Positions 16,017 to 25,546 of a stretch of DNA of 64,000 nucleotides are shown here, one piece after another; position 1 is the first letter of the stretch; every line of letters begins with the position of its first letter. The stretch comes from Dysgonomonas sp. 520 (GTDB lineage: Bacteria > Bacteroidota > Bacteroidia > Bacteroidales > Dysgonomonadaceae). The notes under the pieces were generated by a model. The model ran no database searches. It was given only the letters and a program-made list of their open reading frames with translations, and was not told the DNA's origin. The position numbers were made by a program, and so were the translations under genes. Where the stretch lies: positions 1 to 64,000 of the forward strand of contig NZ_QVMP01000009.1 in the NCBI RefSeq assembly GCF_010501095.1, written 5' to 3'.

Positions 16017-17015
16017 TTATTCTGCTTTTCCTGCACTACCAAGCACAGCTTCAATTTTATGCTTGTATAGTTTTTTCATGTTTTCACGAGCAGGACCTAA
16101 ATATTTACGAGGGTCAAACTCTGCCGGTTTATTAGCGAAAACTTCACGTACGGCTGCAGTCATAGCCAAACGGCTGTCTGAGTCGATGTTGATTTTACAT
16201 ACCGCCGATTTTGCAGCTTTGCGCAATTGCTCTTCCGGAATACCGATTGCATCTTTCAATGCACCGCCGTATTTGTTGATTGTAGCAACTTCTTCCTGAG
16301 GAACTGATGATGCTCCGTGCAATACGATAGGGAATCCGGGAAGTTCTTTTTCCACACCTTCCAATATGTCGAAACGCAATGGGGGAGGAACCAATACACC
16401 GTTTTCGTCTGTTGTACATTGCGCAGGTGTAAATTTGTTTGCACCGTGAGATGTACCTATCGAAATTGCCAACGAATCGCAACCCGATCTTGTAGCAAAG
16501 TCTACCACTTCTTCAGGTTGTGTATATGTGTGGTGTTCGGCAACTACGTCATCTTCAATACCTGCCAATACGCCAAGCTCTCCTTCTACTGTTACGTCAA
16601 ATTGGTGAGCATATTCCACAACTTTCTTTGTAAGGGCAATATTTTCTTCGTAAGGGAAGTGAGATCCATCAATCATTACTGATGAAAAACCAGAGTCGAT
16701 ACAAGCCTTACATGTTTCGAAAGAATCGCCATGGTCAAGGTGAAGTACGATCTGAGGTTTTTCCCAACCCAAACTTTTTGCATATTCCACAGCTCCCTGA
16801 GCCATATAACGCAACAAGATAGGGTTTGCATATTCACGGGCACCTTTCGATACTTGAAGGATAACAGGCGATTTTGTTTCTGCCGCAGCTTGTATGATAG
16901 CTTGCAACTGCTCCATGTTGTTGAAGTTGAATGCCGGAATAGCATAACCTCCTTTAATAGCTTTTGCGAACATGTCTTTTGTGTTCACAAGTCCTAGGTC
17001 TTTGTAATTTACCAT
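16017..17015 (-). CDS. fba: class II fructose-1,6-bisphosphate aldolase
   Basis: A 332-residue cytoplasmic enzyme that cleaves fructose-1,6-bisphosphate to dihydroxyacetone phosphate and glyceraldehyde-3-phosphate. Class II zinc and substrate motifs are present: VLHLDHGDSFETCKACIDSGFSSVMIDGSHFPYEEN (about residues 90-125), EGELG, GTSHGANKF, VLHGASSVP and NIDSDSRLAMTAAVRE. Normal length for the long class II form. A single gene with its own terminator; a -7 box lies on the minus strand at 17071-17078. Confidence 0.95.
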   Translation of the reverse strand: MVNYKDLGLVNTKDMFAKAIKGGYAIPAFNFNNMEQLQAIIQAAAETKSPVILQVSKGAREYANPILLRYMAQGAVEYAKSLGWEKPQIVLHLDHGDSFETCKACIDSGFSSVMIDGSHFPYEENIALTKKVVEYAHQFDVTVEGELGVLAGIEDDVVAEHHTYTQPEEVVDFATRSGCDSLAISIGTSHGANKFTPAQCTTDENGVLVPPPLRFDILEGVEKELPGFPIVLHGASSVPQEEVATINKYGGALKDAIGIPEEQLRKAAKSAVCKINIDSDSRLAMTAAVREVFANKPAEFDPRKYLGPARENMKKLYKHKIEAVLGSAGKAE

Positions 17016-17070
17016 TGCTAATTAAAATAATTTATTTGTAATTAATAGATTTCCTAAATAAAAGTGGCTA

Positions 17071-17078
17071 CAAATGTA
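17071..17078 (-). promoter_or_regulatory. -7 promoter box of fba
   Basis: Reads TACATTTG on the minus strand, about 55 bases upstream of the fba start. A matching -33 element is not clear. Confidence 0.5.
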
Positions 17079-17254
17079 CAAAAAATAAAATGAATAAAGC
17101 TCGCCTTTTTTACGTAAAAATGATGTAAATGATAAAGTGTAAGATGTCTTTTATACAAATGTTTGCAATCTGTCATTTATATGTTACAAAATCACATCTA
17201 TCCGTATTTGTGTTTTTCGAGAGATAATTATTTGGCATTCCATCCGGCAAATCT

Positions 17255-17986
17255 GTGCGTGTTGGCGATCTTCAAATACTGCCGGCATATTTAACAAAAA
17301 ATGATTTTAACTTGTTATATTTACAAGATATAAGAAAAATACTAGAAATGAGAGATTATAAGACATTCTTTTTGAAAGAAAAAAATGAGTCGTGGAGATA
17401 TGCCTTGGATAGGTATAAAGATTTCCTTAATTCGGATATGAAGAACTATTCCGGGAAGAATGACTACTCTTACCGGTTTATCGACAATTCGTCGTATCAG
17501 TTTCATCTGAGGCCGAGAGTGCCTCAATCCGTTATGACTGATTTTACGAAAGAAAATGACATGAAAGTTCCTTTTCCATTGATAAATATGATGTGTAATT
17601 ACGGAACATTCAAGATAGGATCGGGCATAATGGAGGTGTTTGACGATAAAATGTTTCGTAATCTTTCGGAGATGCTGATGTATTGTGGGGCGGCAAGTTT
17701 TATCAACAGTATAGGGCTAGGGGTATTGACTTCGCTCAATCAATATTACTATTTTTTCGGAATCAGTTTTCCTGAATCGGAAGAACCTAGTTTCTTGTAT
17801 TTCAATAAATCAGGATATTTTGGGAAAATGACATTTGCCAGGAATAACCCCGATTATGTGTTGAAAAAAATACTTCCGTCCATGTTCAACGGAAGCATCG
17901 AGCGATTTACGCTGGATAGCCTTATTTCTAATCAGGTAGACCGTGTTATAACCAGTGCATTGGTTGTTCGGGGATATATTGATTAA
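17255..17986 (+). CDS. unknown 243-residue protein
   Basis: Not recognised. No signal peptide or membrane span. The sequence is mixed alpha/beta with an aromatic-rich middle (SYRFIDNSSYQFHLRPRVPQSVM; NQYYYFFGISFPESEEPSF) and ends LVVRGYID. The start is uncertain: MRVGDLQ may be too early, and the Met at about residue 32 (MRDYKTFFLK) is an alternative. It precedes proS in the same direction, but proS has its own -7 box at 18013-18020. Confidence 0.55.
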   Translation: MRVGDLQILPAYLTKNDFNLLYLQDIRKILEMRDYKTFFLKEKNESWRYALDRYKDFLNSDMKNYSGKNDYSYRFIDNSSYQFHLRPRVPQSVMTDFTKENDMKVPFPLINMMCNYGTFKIGSGIMEVFDDKMFRNLSEMLMYCGAASFINSIGLGVLTSLNQYYYFFGISFPESEEPSFLYFNKSGYFGKMTFARNNPDYVLKKILPSMFNGSIERFTLDSLISNQVDRVITSALVVRGYID

Positions 17987-18062
17987 AATGCCGATATTAT
18001 CATCTTTTTTCTTAAATTTGCCGATCAAATAAAAAAAATCTAGTCTTTTAAGATAAAAAGGT

Positions 18063-19544
18063 ATGGCAAAAGAACTTAAAGAGTTGACTTCCCGTAGTCA
18101 AGATTATAGTCAATGGTATCAAGATTTGGTAATTAAAGCCGATTTGGCCGAAAATTCGGCAGTAAGGGGTTGTATGGTTATTAAACCCTATGGATATGCG
18201 ATCTGGGAAAAGATGCAGCGTCAGTTGGATGATATGTTCAAGGAAACAGGTCATGTGAACGCTTATTTTCCTTTGTTTATACCTAAATCTTTTTTGAGCA
18301 AGGAGGCCGACCATGTGGAAGGTTTTGCCAAAGAGTGCGCAGTGGTTACACATTACCGTTTGAAAAACGATCCTGAGGGTAAGGGAGTTGTTGTTGATCC
18401 GGAAGCAAAACTCGAAGAAGAGCTTATTGTACGTCCTACGTCCGAAACAATTATCTGGAACACATACCGCAACTGGATACAATCGTATCGGGATTTGCCG
18501 TTGCTTATCAATCAATGGGCAAATGTTGTGAGATGGGAAATGCGTACACGCTTGTTCTTGCGTACAGCCGAATTCCTTTGGCAAGAAGGGCATACGGCAC
18601 ATGCAACCAGCGAAGAGGCGGTAGCGGAAGCTCGTCAGATGTTGGATGTTTATGCCGAATTTGCCGAAAAATATATGGCTGTTCCTGTTGTGAAAGGAGT
18701 GAAATCGGCTTCAGAACGTTTTGCAGGAGCGGTAGACACTTATGCCATTGAGGCATTGATGCAAGATGGAAAAGCCTTGCAAGCCGGTACATCTCATTTC
18801 TTGGGGCAAAATTTTGCCAAAGCATTTGATGTGAAGTTTGCCGACAAAGAAGGAAAACAAGAATATGTTTGGGCTACATCGTGGGGAGTATCTACCCGTT
18901 TGATGGGAGCTTTGATAATGTCTCATTCCGATGACAACGGATTGGTTTTACCTCCAAAACTGGCGCCTTATCAGGTGGTGATTGTTCCTATTTATAGAAG
19001 TTTGGAGCAATTGTCGGAGATCGACGCTAAAGTGGATGGTATCGTTAAGTCGCTTCGGGCGTTAGGTATCAGTGTTAAATACGACAATGCCGATAACAAA
19101 AAACCGGGTTGGAAATTTTCGGAATATGAATTGAAAGGTGTGCCTGTGCGCTTAGCTATGGGTGGGCGTGACATGGAGAACAACACTGTTGAGGTTGCCC
19201 GTCGGGATACGTTGACAAAAGAAACAATTTCTTGCGATGGTATAGATCAGTATATCAAGAATTTGTTGGACGAAATACAGGAAAATATTTATAAGAAAGC
19301 CTTTGACCTTAGGGCAGAGAAAACCATTACGGTAGACACTTACGACGAATTTAAAGAAAAAATAGAGGAAGGCGGATTCATTCTGGCTCATTGGGATGGA
19401 ACTCCTGAAACTGAAGAAAAAGTGAAAGCCGAGACTAAGGCTACTATCCGTTGCATACCTTTGGAAGGGGACAAAACTCCCGGAAAATGTATGGTTACAG
19501 GCAAACCATCGGTTCAACGTGTGCTGTTTGCCCGTGCATACTAA
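18063..19544 (+). CDS. proS: prolyl-tRNA synthetase (archaeal/eukaryotic-type)
   Basis: A 493-residue class II aminoacyl-tRNA synthetase charging tRNA-Pro. Motif 2 region [60 protein letters not shown] (about residues 125-190) and the motif 3 region [36 protein letters not shown] are clear. An anticodon-binding domain and the short C-terminal domain ending in Tyr (VLFARAY) identify the ProS type 3 form common in Bacteroidetes. The -7 box TAAATTTG lies at 18013-18020. tRNA-Pro(GGG) lies 15 kb away, separated by element 1. Confidence 0.96.
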   Translation: MAKELKELTSRSQDYSQWYQDLVIKADLAENSAVRGCMVIKPYGYAIWEKMQRQLDDMFKETGHVNAYFPLFIPKSFLSKEADHVEGFAKECAVVTHYRLKNDPEGKGVVVDPEAKLEEELIVRPTSETIIWNTYRNWIQSYRDLPLLINQWANVVRWEMRTRLFLRTAEFLWQEGHTAHATSEEAVAEARQMLDVYAEFAEKYMAVPVVKGVKSASERFAGAVDTYAIEALMQDGKALQAGTSHFLGQNFAKAFDVKFADKEGKQEYVWATSWGVSTRLMGALIMSHSDDNGLVLPPKLAPYQVVIVPIYRSLEQLSEIDAKVDGIVKSLRALGISVKYDNADNKKPGWKFSEYELKGVPVRLAMGGRDMENNTVEVARRDTLTKETISCDGIDQYIKNLLDEIQENIYKKAFDLRAEKTITVDTYDEFKEKIEEGGFILAHWDGTPETEEKVKAETKATIRCIPLEGDKTPGKCMVTGKPSVQRVLFARAY

Positions 19545-20109
19545 GAAAATACAATATCAAAAATCAATACTGGCACAATTCGGACAAGTTCTGAATGGTG
19601 CCGGTTTGCTTTGGGGCGTGGGTGCATCGGCTATGCTATATCGTTATGGCTTGGTCGATTTGCCAAACGATATAGATATTATAGTTGCCGAGAAAGATAT
19701 AGAGAAAGCCGATGAAATCCTTTCTTCGTTTGGGCGGAAGAGGCTGGAATATGAAGACTCGGATGTGTATCTTACGGAATATTTTTATGAATATGAACTG
19801 CCCGGTTTAGACGTCGATCTGATATCCGGTTATAAAATTGTCTTGCCAAACGGAGCCTATTCGTATCTTTTTGATGAGCAGTCCATTTCCGTGAAATGGG
19901 AGGTGAATGGTGTGATGATACCTTACTCTGCCATCGAAGAATGGTATGTGCTTTATCAATTGATGCCAAACAGGGAGCAGAAAGTGAGGTTGATAGAAAC
20001 ATATTTCGAAAAGAATGGGATTTCATATCCCGATTTATTGAAGAGGATGTTATTGCAGGATTGCGTTCCGCCTGATATTGTTGCGAGAACAATGAAACTT
20101 TTGAGGTAA
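19519..20109 (+). CDS. nucleotidyltransferase-like protein
   Basis: Up to 196 residues; the first ATG overlaps proS by 26 bases and a GTG a few codons later is an alternative start. [17 protein letters not shown] followed by [14 protein letters not shown] is the G-S/D-x-D signature of the polymerase-beta-like nucleotidyltransferase fold seen in AbiEii-type and aminoglycoside-type enzymes. A later acidic strand, LDVDLISG, would be the third metal ligand. Substrate unknown. Tight linkage to proS suggests co-transcription. Confidence 0.6.
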   Translation: MCCLPVHTKKIQYQKSILAQFGQVLNGAGLLWGVGASAMLYRYGLVDLPNDIDIIVAEKDIEKADEILSSFGRKRLEYEDSDVYLTEYFYEYELPGLDVDLISGYKIVLPNGAYSYLFDEQSISVKWEVNGVMIPYSAIEEWYVLYQLMPNREQKVRLIETYFEKNGISYPDLLKRMLLQDCVPPDIVARTMKLLR

Positions 20110-20248
20110 GTTTGCAGGTAAATTTCACATTTACAGATAGCTTTATGTTTTTAAATATGTTTAGAGGGTACTCTTTGTACTGTCATAATTGTACCTTTGT
20201 TAAAACTTAAAATCGGGTAAATTTAGTTCTAACGAAATTTGACAAATA

Positions 20249-20773
20249 ATGATTACTGCGAAAAGTATCAGACTGATATTGTTTTTTTGTTTAGGGATAC
20301 TTATTACGTCTTGTGGAACGAAGAAATCGCTTTATCGTCCCAATGAGGTGGCCGATCTTTCCAATAAATTAGGCATAGAAATAAGAAACGATGACCCCAA
20401 CATTCCGCTTTATGCCGAAGTGTCGTCGTGGCTGGGTGTAAAGTACAGATATGGTGGGAATTCGCGCAGTGGAACAGATTGCTCGGGGTTTACACAGAAT
20501 ATTTATAGGGATGTTTATAATAAAAAACTTTCACGTTCGTCAAATGATCAGTCCAAAAATGATGTGAAGAATATATCTAAAAATAAACTTCAAACAGGCG
20601 ACCTTGTCTTTTTTGCAACAAATTCGAAAAAGAAGAATACGATAAATCATGTGGGCATCTATCTGAAAGATTCATATTTTGTACATGCATCAACCAAAAG
20701 GGGAGTTGTGGTTAGTAGTTTGAATCAGGATTATTATAAAAGGACATGGAAAAAAGGAGGACGGGTAAAATAG
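20249..20773 (+). CDS. NlpC/P60 family peptidase, lipoprotein
   Basis: A 174-residue protein. Signal peptide with lipobox ITSC (Cys about residue 22). The NlpC/P60 domain (about 50-174) has the catalytic cysteine in GTDCSGFTQNIY, histidine in NHVGIYL and a second polar residue near FVHASTKRG. It cleaves peptide cross-links of peptidoglycan (gamma-D-Glu-diamino acid bond) in the periplasm. Domain length and order are normal. A -7 box TACCTTTG is at 20192-20199. Confidence 0.9.
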   Translation: MITAKSIRLILFFCLGILITSCGTKKSLYRPNEVADLSNKLGIEIRNDDPNIPLYAEVSSWLGVKYRYGGNSRSGTDCSGFTQNIYRDVYNKKLSRSSNDQSKNDVKNISKNKLQTGDLVFFATNSKKKNTINHVGIYLKDSYFVHASTKRGVVVSSLNQDYYKRTWKKGGRVK

Positions 20774-21216
20774 TTTTTTTTCATCTGAAATACTTTTTAT
20801 AAGAAAGAATTTTTTTTATTGTAAGTCGCTTGTAATGAGCTGTTTGTGTTTTGGTCTGTGGTTTTTTTTATTTTTATTCAAACAAAATGCAACGTTTTTG
20901 TAAATATTTAGTCTTCTATATATAAACAAAGAACTTTTTTTCTTACATAGAAACTATAAGAACTACACACACACACACAACCTTATTTTTTTGAGACTCA
21001 ATTGAAAGGGATGCAAACATTTGATTTGCGTTCCTTTCTTCTTTTATTTCAGACTCATACCCTTATAATTGACGAGAGAGGTGATTTATCAACAGATAAG
21101 CCCCTCTCTACACTACATAATATATGTCTTATGCCTGCAATATATGAAACGATTGTCGGAAATATATATTTTAGGCTTTATTTTTAATTAACGAGAATTC
21201 TTTTTTGTAGAAACCG
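20774..21216. other. intergenic stretch without a convincing gene
   Basis: AT-rich, with a short CA microsatellite near 20967-20981. A 61-codon open frame at 21002-21187 has no ribosome site, signal or recognisable composition and is not called. Nothing else of note was seen. Confidence 0.5.
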
Positions 21217-21342
21217 TCTAGACTTTTTTCGTTTTATTCAATTTTGTCATCCTGAGAGTATCGAAGGATCTGTTTTTTAGATGTTTCACTACGTTCAACA
21301 TGACAAAAGCTCAAAAATTAAGTATAACTTAATAAGTCTAGA
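21217..21342. repeat. MITE-like element, copy 2 (inverted relative to 15803-15927)
   Basis: Near-identical to the reverse complement of 15803-15927, including ends TCTAGACTTTTT and AAGTCTAGA and short flanks (GAAACCG on the left, TGACTTCGATG on the right). Its core reads GTCATCCTGAGAGTATCGAA. Confidence 0.8.
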
Positions 21343-21399
21343 TGACTTCGATGCTAATAAGTGCTTAATAAGCAGTATTTTAAGCTAAAAATAGTTTAA

Positions 21400-21560
21400 T
21401 CTTGAATTTTAATAGCCATCAGTACATCTTCCGACCATATGCCTTGACGCAGTTCCGAAATTTAACTGCTGCTGGTATGCCTGGCTGCGCATCAATCTTC
21501 ATTACTATCTTCGATGATTGTGCTCAAGGGAATATTTCCTTCCGTCAAGCCTGTCCGAAC
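21400..21560 (-). pseudogene. possible gene remnant
   Basis: On the minus strand two short protein-like stretches appear in different frames: GLTEGNIPLSTIIEDSNED followed by a stop (about 21480-21540) and SELRQGIWSEDVLMAIKIQD followed by a stop (about 21402-21463). Codon use looks coding, but frame breaks separate them. They could be decayed remains of one gene. I cannot name the family. Confidence 0.3.
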
Positions 21561-21633
21561 CCAGCAAAAAAAACTGCATAGTGACAAATAAAACAAAAAA
21601 GAAGTTATCAACAGATAACTTCTTTTTAATCAG

Positions 21634-21721
21634 CGGAAAGGAAGAGATTCGAACTCTCGATACCCTTTAGGGGTATACACGCTTTCCAGGCGTGCCTCTT
21701 CAACCACTCGAGCACCTTTCC
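21634..21721 (-). tRNA. tRNA-Ser(GGA), left junction of element 2
   Basis: Minus-strand acceptor GGAAAGG pairs with CCTTTCC, discriminator G. Anticodon stem CACGC/GCGTG with loop CTGGAAA gives anticodon GGA; there is a long class II variable arm (ATACCCCTAAAGGGTAT) and T stem GAGAG/CTCTT. CCA is not encoded. All stems pair, so this is the functional copy. Its promoter (TATCTTTG on the minus strand, 21738-21745) lies inside the duplicated segment brought by element 2. Confidence 0.95.
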
Positions 21722-21821
21722 TTTTTGGTTGTGGATGCAAAGATAATAGGATTTTCGGGATTGGCAAGAGGGTTTGAGAAGAAGCTTTTTGAATAACGAT
21801 TTTAGTAGGTTTGGGAGCATT

Positions 21822-21844
21822 TGTGCTACAAAATGTGCTACAAA
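21822..21844. repeat. left arm-type repeats of element 2
   Basis: TGTGCTACAAA occurs at 21822-21832 and 21834-21844 (12-bp period), the second touching the integrase start codon. A related pair lies at the far end, 34336-34358. The layout is the same as in element 1, with a different motif. Confidence 0.7.
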
Positions 21845-23064
21845 TGAAAACTACTATTGATGTGATAGCAGAAACTTACAGATTAACAACAAGTAATTGT
21901 GTACCAATAACTTTAAGGCTAACCAAAAACAGGAAAAGAAAGATTATCAGACTAGGTATTTCAATAGATGTGCTACATTGGGATGAAACGAAGAAAAAAA
22001 TTAAAATTAATTGCCCCAATTATGAATATATAGAAAACATTATTACTGAAACAAAAGCCAAATATCAAAAGCAAGTATTAGAGTTCCAATCTATTGGTAA
22101 AGATTATTCATTGCAACAACTTGTTAATGCAGTTGAAAAACCTACTAAAAATATTACAGTTGAAAAATATATTGAAACAATTATTCAAAATTTGATTGCT
22201 GAAAATAGAGTCGGAAATGCAAGCCACTACAAAGCCTTATTAAATTCATTACAGAGGTATTGTCAATTATCACAACTTCTTTTTGTCGATATTGATTCTA
22301 AGTTCCTGAACAAATACGAAACATATCTAAGGTCTTTAGGAAACAAGGGTAATACTATTAGCATAAGAATGCGAACTTTAAAAGCGACTTATAATAAGGC
22401 TATTAAAGACAATATTATTAAACAAGACTATTATCCGTTTAACAATTACAGTGTTTCTAAGCTAAAGGAAACGACTGTAAAACGTTCTATTACTAAAGAA
22501 GAAATGCTAAAAGTTATTGATTTTGAAGTTAATACAATAAGTAACCGTCCTCAATCATTAATGCAATTCAGTAAAGATATATTTCTGTTTAGTTACTTTG
22601 GATGTGGTCTTAATATGGTGGATATTGCTTATTTAAAGATAGATAATATCCTAGATAACAGAGTTGTTTATAAAAGGCAAAAAACAGGTAAACGAATAAG
22701 TTTCATGCTACAACCTTATGCAATAGAAATTATTCGAAAATATGAGGGATTAAATAACAACTATATTTTTCCTATTCTAGATGATTCTATACATAAAACC
22801 GCAGAACAGCAAATAAGACGTATTAAGAAAATAACTTATGTTGTAAATAAGAATTTGAAGAAGATAGGTTCTGCTATTGGTTTAACTATTCCTTTAACGA
22901 CCTATGTTTCAAGACACTCATTCGCCACAATTTTAAAGCGTTCAGGTGTGAATATTGCTATTATTAGCGAGGCTTTGGGACATTCTGATTTGAAAACTAC
23001 TCAAATTTATCTTGATAGCTTTGAAAATAGTCAAATAGATGAAGCAATGAAAAATTTGTTGTGA
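21844..23064 (+). CDS. tyrosine recombinase (integrase) of element 2
   Basis: A 406-residue integrase counted from MKTTIDVIAE, which follows the arm repeats; an upstream in-frame ATG at 21811 would put the repeats inside the gene. N-terminal arm domain (VPITLRLTKNRKRKIIRLGI, about 20-40), core-binding domain about 105-200, catalytic domain about 220-406 with YKRQKTGKR, YVSRHSFAT, LGHSDLKTTQIYLDSF. The Arg I box reads FGCGLNMVDIAYL with cysteine in place of arginine, as in the element 1 integrase. Confidence 0.9.
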   Translation: MKTTIDVIAETYRLTTSNCVPITLRLTKNRKRKIIRLGISIDVLHWDETKKKIKINCPNYEYIENIITETKAKYQKQVLEFQSIGKDYSLQQLVNAVEKPTKNITVEKYIETIIQNLIAENRVGNASHYKALLNSLQRYCQLSQLLFVDIDSKFLNKYETYLRSLGNKGNTISIRMRTLKATYNKAIKDNIIKQDYYPFNNYSVSKLKETTVKRSITKEEMLKVIDFEVNTISNRPQSLMQFSKDIFLFSYFGCGLNMVDIAYLKIDNILDNRVVYKRQKTGKRISFMLQPYAIEIIRKYEGLNNNYIFPILDDSIHKTAEQQIRRIKKITYVVNKNLKKIGSAIGLTIPLTTYVSRHSFATILKRSGVNIAIISEALGHSDLKTTQIYLDSFENSQIDEAMKNLL

Positions 23065-23099
23065 GAATTAGCTATATATGAAATAGAAAGAGGCGAAAA

Positions 23100-24101
23100 T
23101 CAGCCTCTTTTTTTCATCTTAAAAATATTAGTGTTACATCCTATATAAATTCGTTCTTCAATTTGTTTCTTTTGCTCTGGAGATAAGTTTGTTTGAGATA
23201 AGAAATAAGATTTAATTTTTTTTACTTCTCGCACTTTCTTATGTTTATGATTAGACGGAAAATCATCTCCTTTATGAAAAAGAATCACTCTGCAAGTTCC
23301 CGAATTCAACATATATTTTCCAATTAACTCCCACCAAAATTTATCTGTATCTCCAAATGATAATCCAAATAAGACAATTAGTTGAGATTGCCTTATCAAA
23401 TCAATTGCTTCCTTATCAATTAACTCTTTTAATTCTTGGTTTCGTTTGGGTTTAACTATAGTTGTTAGAACATCATCATCTGATTTCAAAACATCATTAT
23501 GAATTTGAGAAGCATCATTTACTCCTAAAATCATACCATCATTAATTAATCCATGAATATGAAGAATTTTATTTAATATGGATTTATAAGATGTATTATT
23601 ACCTCTACGAAGAGGTAAAGGATAATCACCATTTTCCGAATATAATAATTTCTCTATTGTTGATGTATAATTAAATGTTACAATATTGATTCTCCAGTTA
23701 TTATTTGCATATTTATTTTTATATTCAATCAAACTCTGTTTATCAGCCAATACAAGATGATTTTCGGGAAAAACAAGATCATTCGGAAAATTTGATACAT
23801 CTAAATCTGCAATTGAAAGAGCACTTTCTTCTTTTGCCAAATATTCAGATAAAGAATCACATAAATCTTCATAAACATCATCTAAATGTTTTAAAGATGT
23901 CATGTCTTTCATGTATTTTCCAAATTCGAGTTCTAAATCAGCCCAATTATTCAAATCCTTTTTTAAATCTGTCTTAAATTTCTCAATGTGGGTATTGTCA
24001 CCACAAGGCATTTTAAGATAATATGGGTAAAAATGGCTATATCTGGTCTTCATGTCAATATTTAAATCAAACCCATTTCCAAGCAAAAATGTAATATTCA
24101 T
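23100..24101 (-). CDS. abiH: AbiH family phage abortive-infection protein
   Basis: A 333-residue protein. The N-terminal block NITFLLGNGFDLNIDMKTRYSHFY (residues 2-25) is the AbiH signature with SIR2-like fold. Later family blocks are present: INIVTFNYTSTIEKLL (about 138-153), ILHIHGLIND, MILGVND and LIVLFGLSFGDTDKFWWELIG (about 243-263). AbiH members abort phage infection, probably by nucleotide or NAD chemistry; mechanism is known only for relatives. It is convergent with the integrase and divergent from the 24169 gene, with its own -7 box (minus strand, 24126-24133). Confidence 0.85.
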   Translation of the reverse strand: MNITFLLGNGFDLNIDMKTRYSHFYPYYLKMPCGDNTHIEKFKTDLKKDLNNWADLELEFGKYMKDMTSLKHLDDVYEDLCDSLSEYLAKEESALSIADLDVSNFPNDLVFPENHLVLADKQSLIEYKNKYANNNWRINIVTFNYTSTIEKLLYSENGDYPLPLRRGNNTSYKSILNKILHIHGLINDGMILGVNDASQIHNDVLKSDDDVLTTIVKPKRNQELKELIDKEAIDLIRQSQLIVLFGLSFGDTDKFWWELIGKYMLNSGTCRVILFHKGDDFPSNHKHKKVREVKKIKSYFLSQTNLSPEQKKQIEERIYIGCNTNIFKMKKRG

Positions 24102-24125
24102 ATTATAAATAATTTAGAGCAAGTA

Positions 24126-24151
24126 CAAAAGTAATTATTTTTTTACATTTG
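24126..24151. promoter_or_regulatory. divergent -7 boxes between abiH and the 24169 gene
   Basis: TACTTTTG on the minus strand (24126-24133) faces abiH and TACATTTG on the plus strand (24144-24151) faces the 24169 gene. The two promoters overlap back to back, so their activities may be coupled. Confidence 0.6.
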
Positions 24152-24168
24152 TCTAAAATCTTAGAACC

Positions 24169-25152
24169 ATGTACATCCACATCAACTCTGAATATCTGCA
24201 ACTAGCAGAGCCATTAATGGCAAAATACTATGATTTTCATTCTACAATGTTCATTGATGAAATAAAGCATTGTGTTGAAAATAGTGGAATAAATTATAAG
24301 AAAAGGATAAACGGTATTCTAACAGTTGATTATGAGGAAACATTCAGAGAAAATAAAGACTTGACTTTTATAACAACCACTCCAACCGACAAATCAATGT
24401 CCGAACAGTTCGGCGATTATTTTATATTTCTAGATGATGATTCAGAGGAAGAAGAAGTTGTTACTGATGATGATATTGTTTATCTGTGCCTGACTTATAT
24501 GTCTTACGCTTATCATAAAGAAAACACAGGATTATTTAAACAATCTTTTATCATTGATGCTTTAGACCTTGAATATGAAAGTGTCTTACACAATCGTATC
24601 TATCCAGAAATATTATCCCTCTATAAAATCATACTAGAATCAAAAACAAAAAAACACAGAGGTTCAAAAGTAACCCTAACTTACAAGCAAGATAAAATAG
24701 ATATAAATTCCTGTGCATGGTTTCTAGATGATATGGAAAAGCTATTTAAAGAACGTTTCCCAGACTTAAATCTAGAAAAGATAAACCAGTTACTACCAGA
24801 CAATAAAGGTAAAGCAGGGCGAAAATTCAACAACCGAATAACAAACAATCTGATTTGGGGAACTTATCAATTACTCTATAACCACCATTCTAGATTTAAA
24901 AACTCCAAAACACGTATAAGCGAAGAAATTAGTCAATTCATTATTAATTATCTGGACTATCTAAATATTCCGCACGATTTGATTCTAGTCAATGTTAGGG
25001 ATTGGCTAAAAGATATGCTAAAAAGAGGTTATACCCCTCAATGGGATTTACCTTGGCGCAACGCTTTTTCTAATATTCAAGAAATACAGCCAGAAACCTT
25101 TGAAGAAAAATTAAATACACCACTTCGCAGATATGACTTATCTAGCTTATAA
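24169..25152 (+). CDS. unknown 327-residue element protein
   Basis: Not recognised. Cytoplasmic, with a very acidic loop (LDDDSEEEEVVTDDD, about residues 88-102). A helical core (VYLCLTYMSYAYHKENTGLFKQSF) and a basic segment (KTKKHRGSKVTLTYKQDK; DNKGKAGRKFNNRITNNLIWGTYQLL) could contact nucleic acid. First gene of the right-facing run that leads to the helicase, so a replication or regulatory role is plausible but unproven. CTAG occurs about eight times in this 1-kb gene. Confidence 0.55.
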   Translation: MYIHINSEYLQLAEPLMAKYYDFHSTMFIDEIKHCVENSGINYKKRINGILTVDYEETFRENKDLTFITTTPTDKSMSEQFGDYFIFLDDDSEEEEVVTDDDIVYLCLTYMSYAYHKENTGLFKQSFIIDALDLEYESVLHNRIYPEILSLYKIILESKTKKHRGSKVTLTYKQDKIDINSCAWFLDDMEKLFKERFPDLNLEKINQLLPDNKGKAGRKFNNRITNNLIWGTYQLLYNHHSRFKNSKTRISEEISQFIINYLDYLNIPHDLILVNVRDWLKDMLKRGYTPQWDLPWRNAFSNIQEIQPETFEEKLNTPLRRYDLSSL

Positions 25153-25183
25153 TTAGAAGTCTATGTGTTTGTTTTAAACAATA

Positions 25184-25546
25184 TTAAACTTCGTTTAAGT
25201 CTATGGGACAATTAGGTATAAAAATCTTCAAATTATAAACTTCTGTACCATCAATAATATTTATCATGCCTTTAACAGTCATGTATTTTAACAGTTTATC
25301 TACATAGCTTGTTGTAATGTCTGTTACTTTATCAGACAACCAAATATGAAGTTCATTGAGGCTTGTACCTTCTTTCGGTATTAACCCTTGGATAACATCC
25401 TTTAATACTCCATTAATTACGAACTCAATCTTATCCTTAGGGCAGTTTTGCACAACTAGCATATTGCGCATCTGTTCTAGTGATGTCGATTGGTGATTAA
25501 GCAAATTATTGACAAATTCAAAGTAGTGGGATATATGTCTTTCCAT
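25184..25546 (-). CDS. unknown small protein, possibly winged-helix
   Basis: A 120-residue protein. Predominantly helical, with a C-terminal stretch (KVTDITTSYVDKLLKYMTVKGMINIIDGTEVYNLKI) that resembles a winged helix recognition helix and wing. It is encoded against its neighbours, as element repressors often are. No family was recognised. Confidence 0.45.
   Translation of the reverse strand: MERHISHYFEFVNNLLNHQSTSLEQMRNMLVVQNCPKDKIEFVINGVLKDVIQGLIPKEGTSLNELHIWLSDKVTDITTSYVDKLLKYMTVKGMINIIDGTEVYNLKIFIPNCPIDLNEV

Noticed and set aside
20967-20981. Short CA repeat
   Set aside because: Too short and alone to suggest a phase-variable tract; no gene depends on it.
21002-21187. 61-codon open frame
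   Set aside because: No ribosome site, signal or conserved-looking composition; most likely chance.
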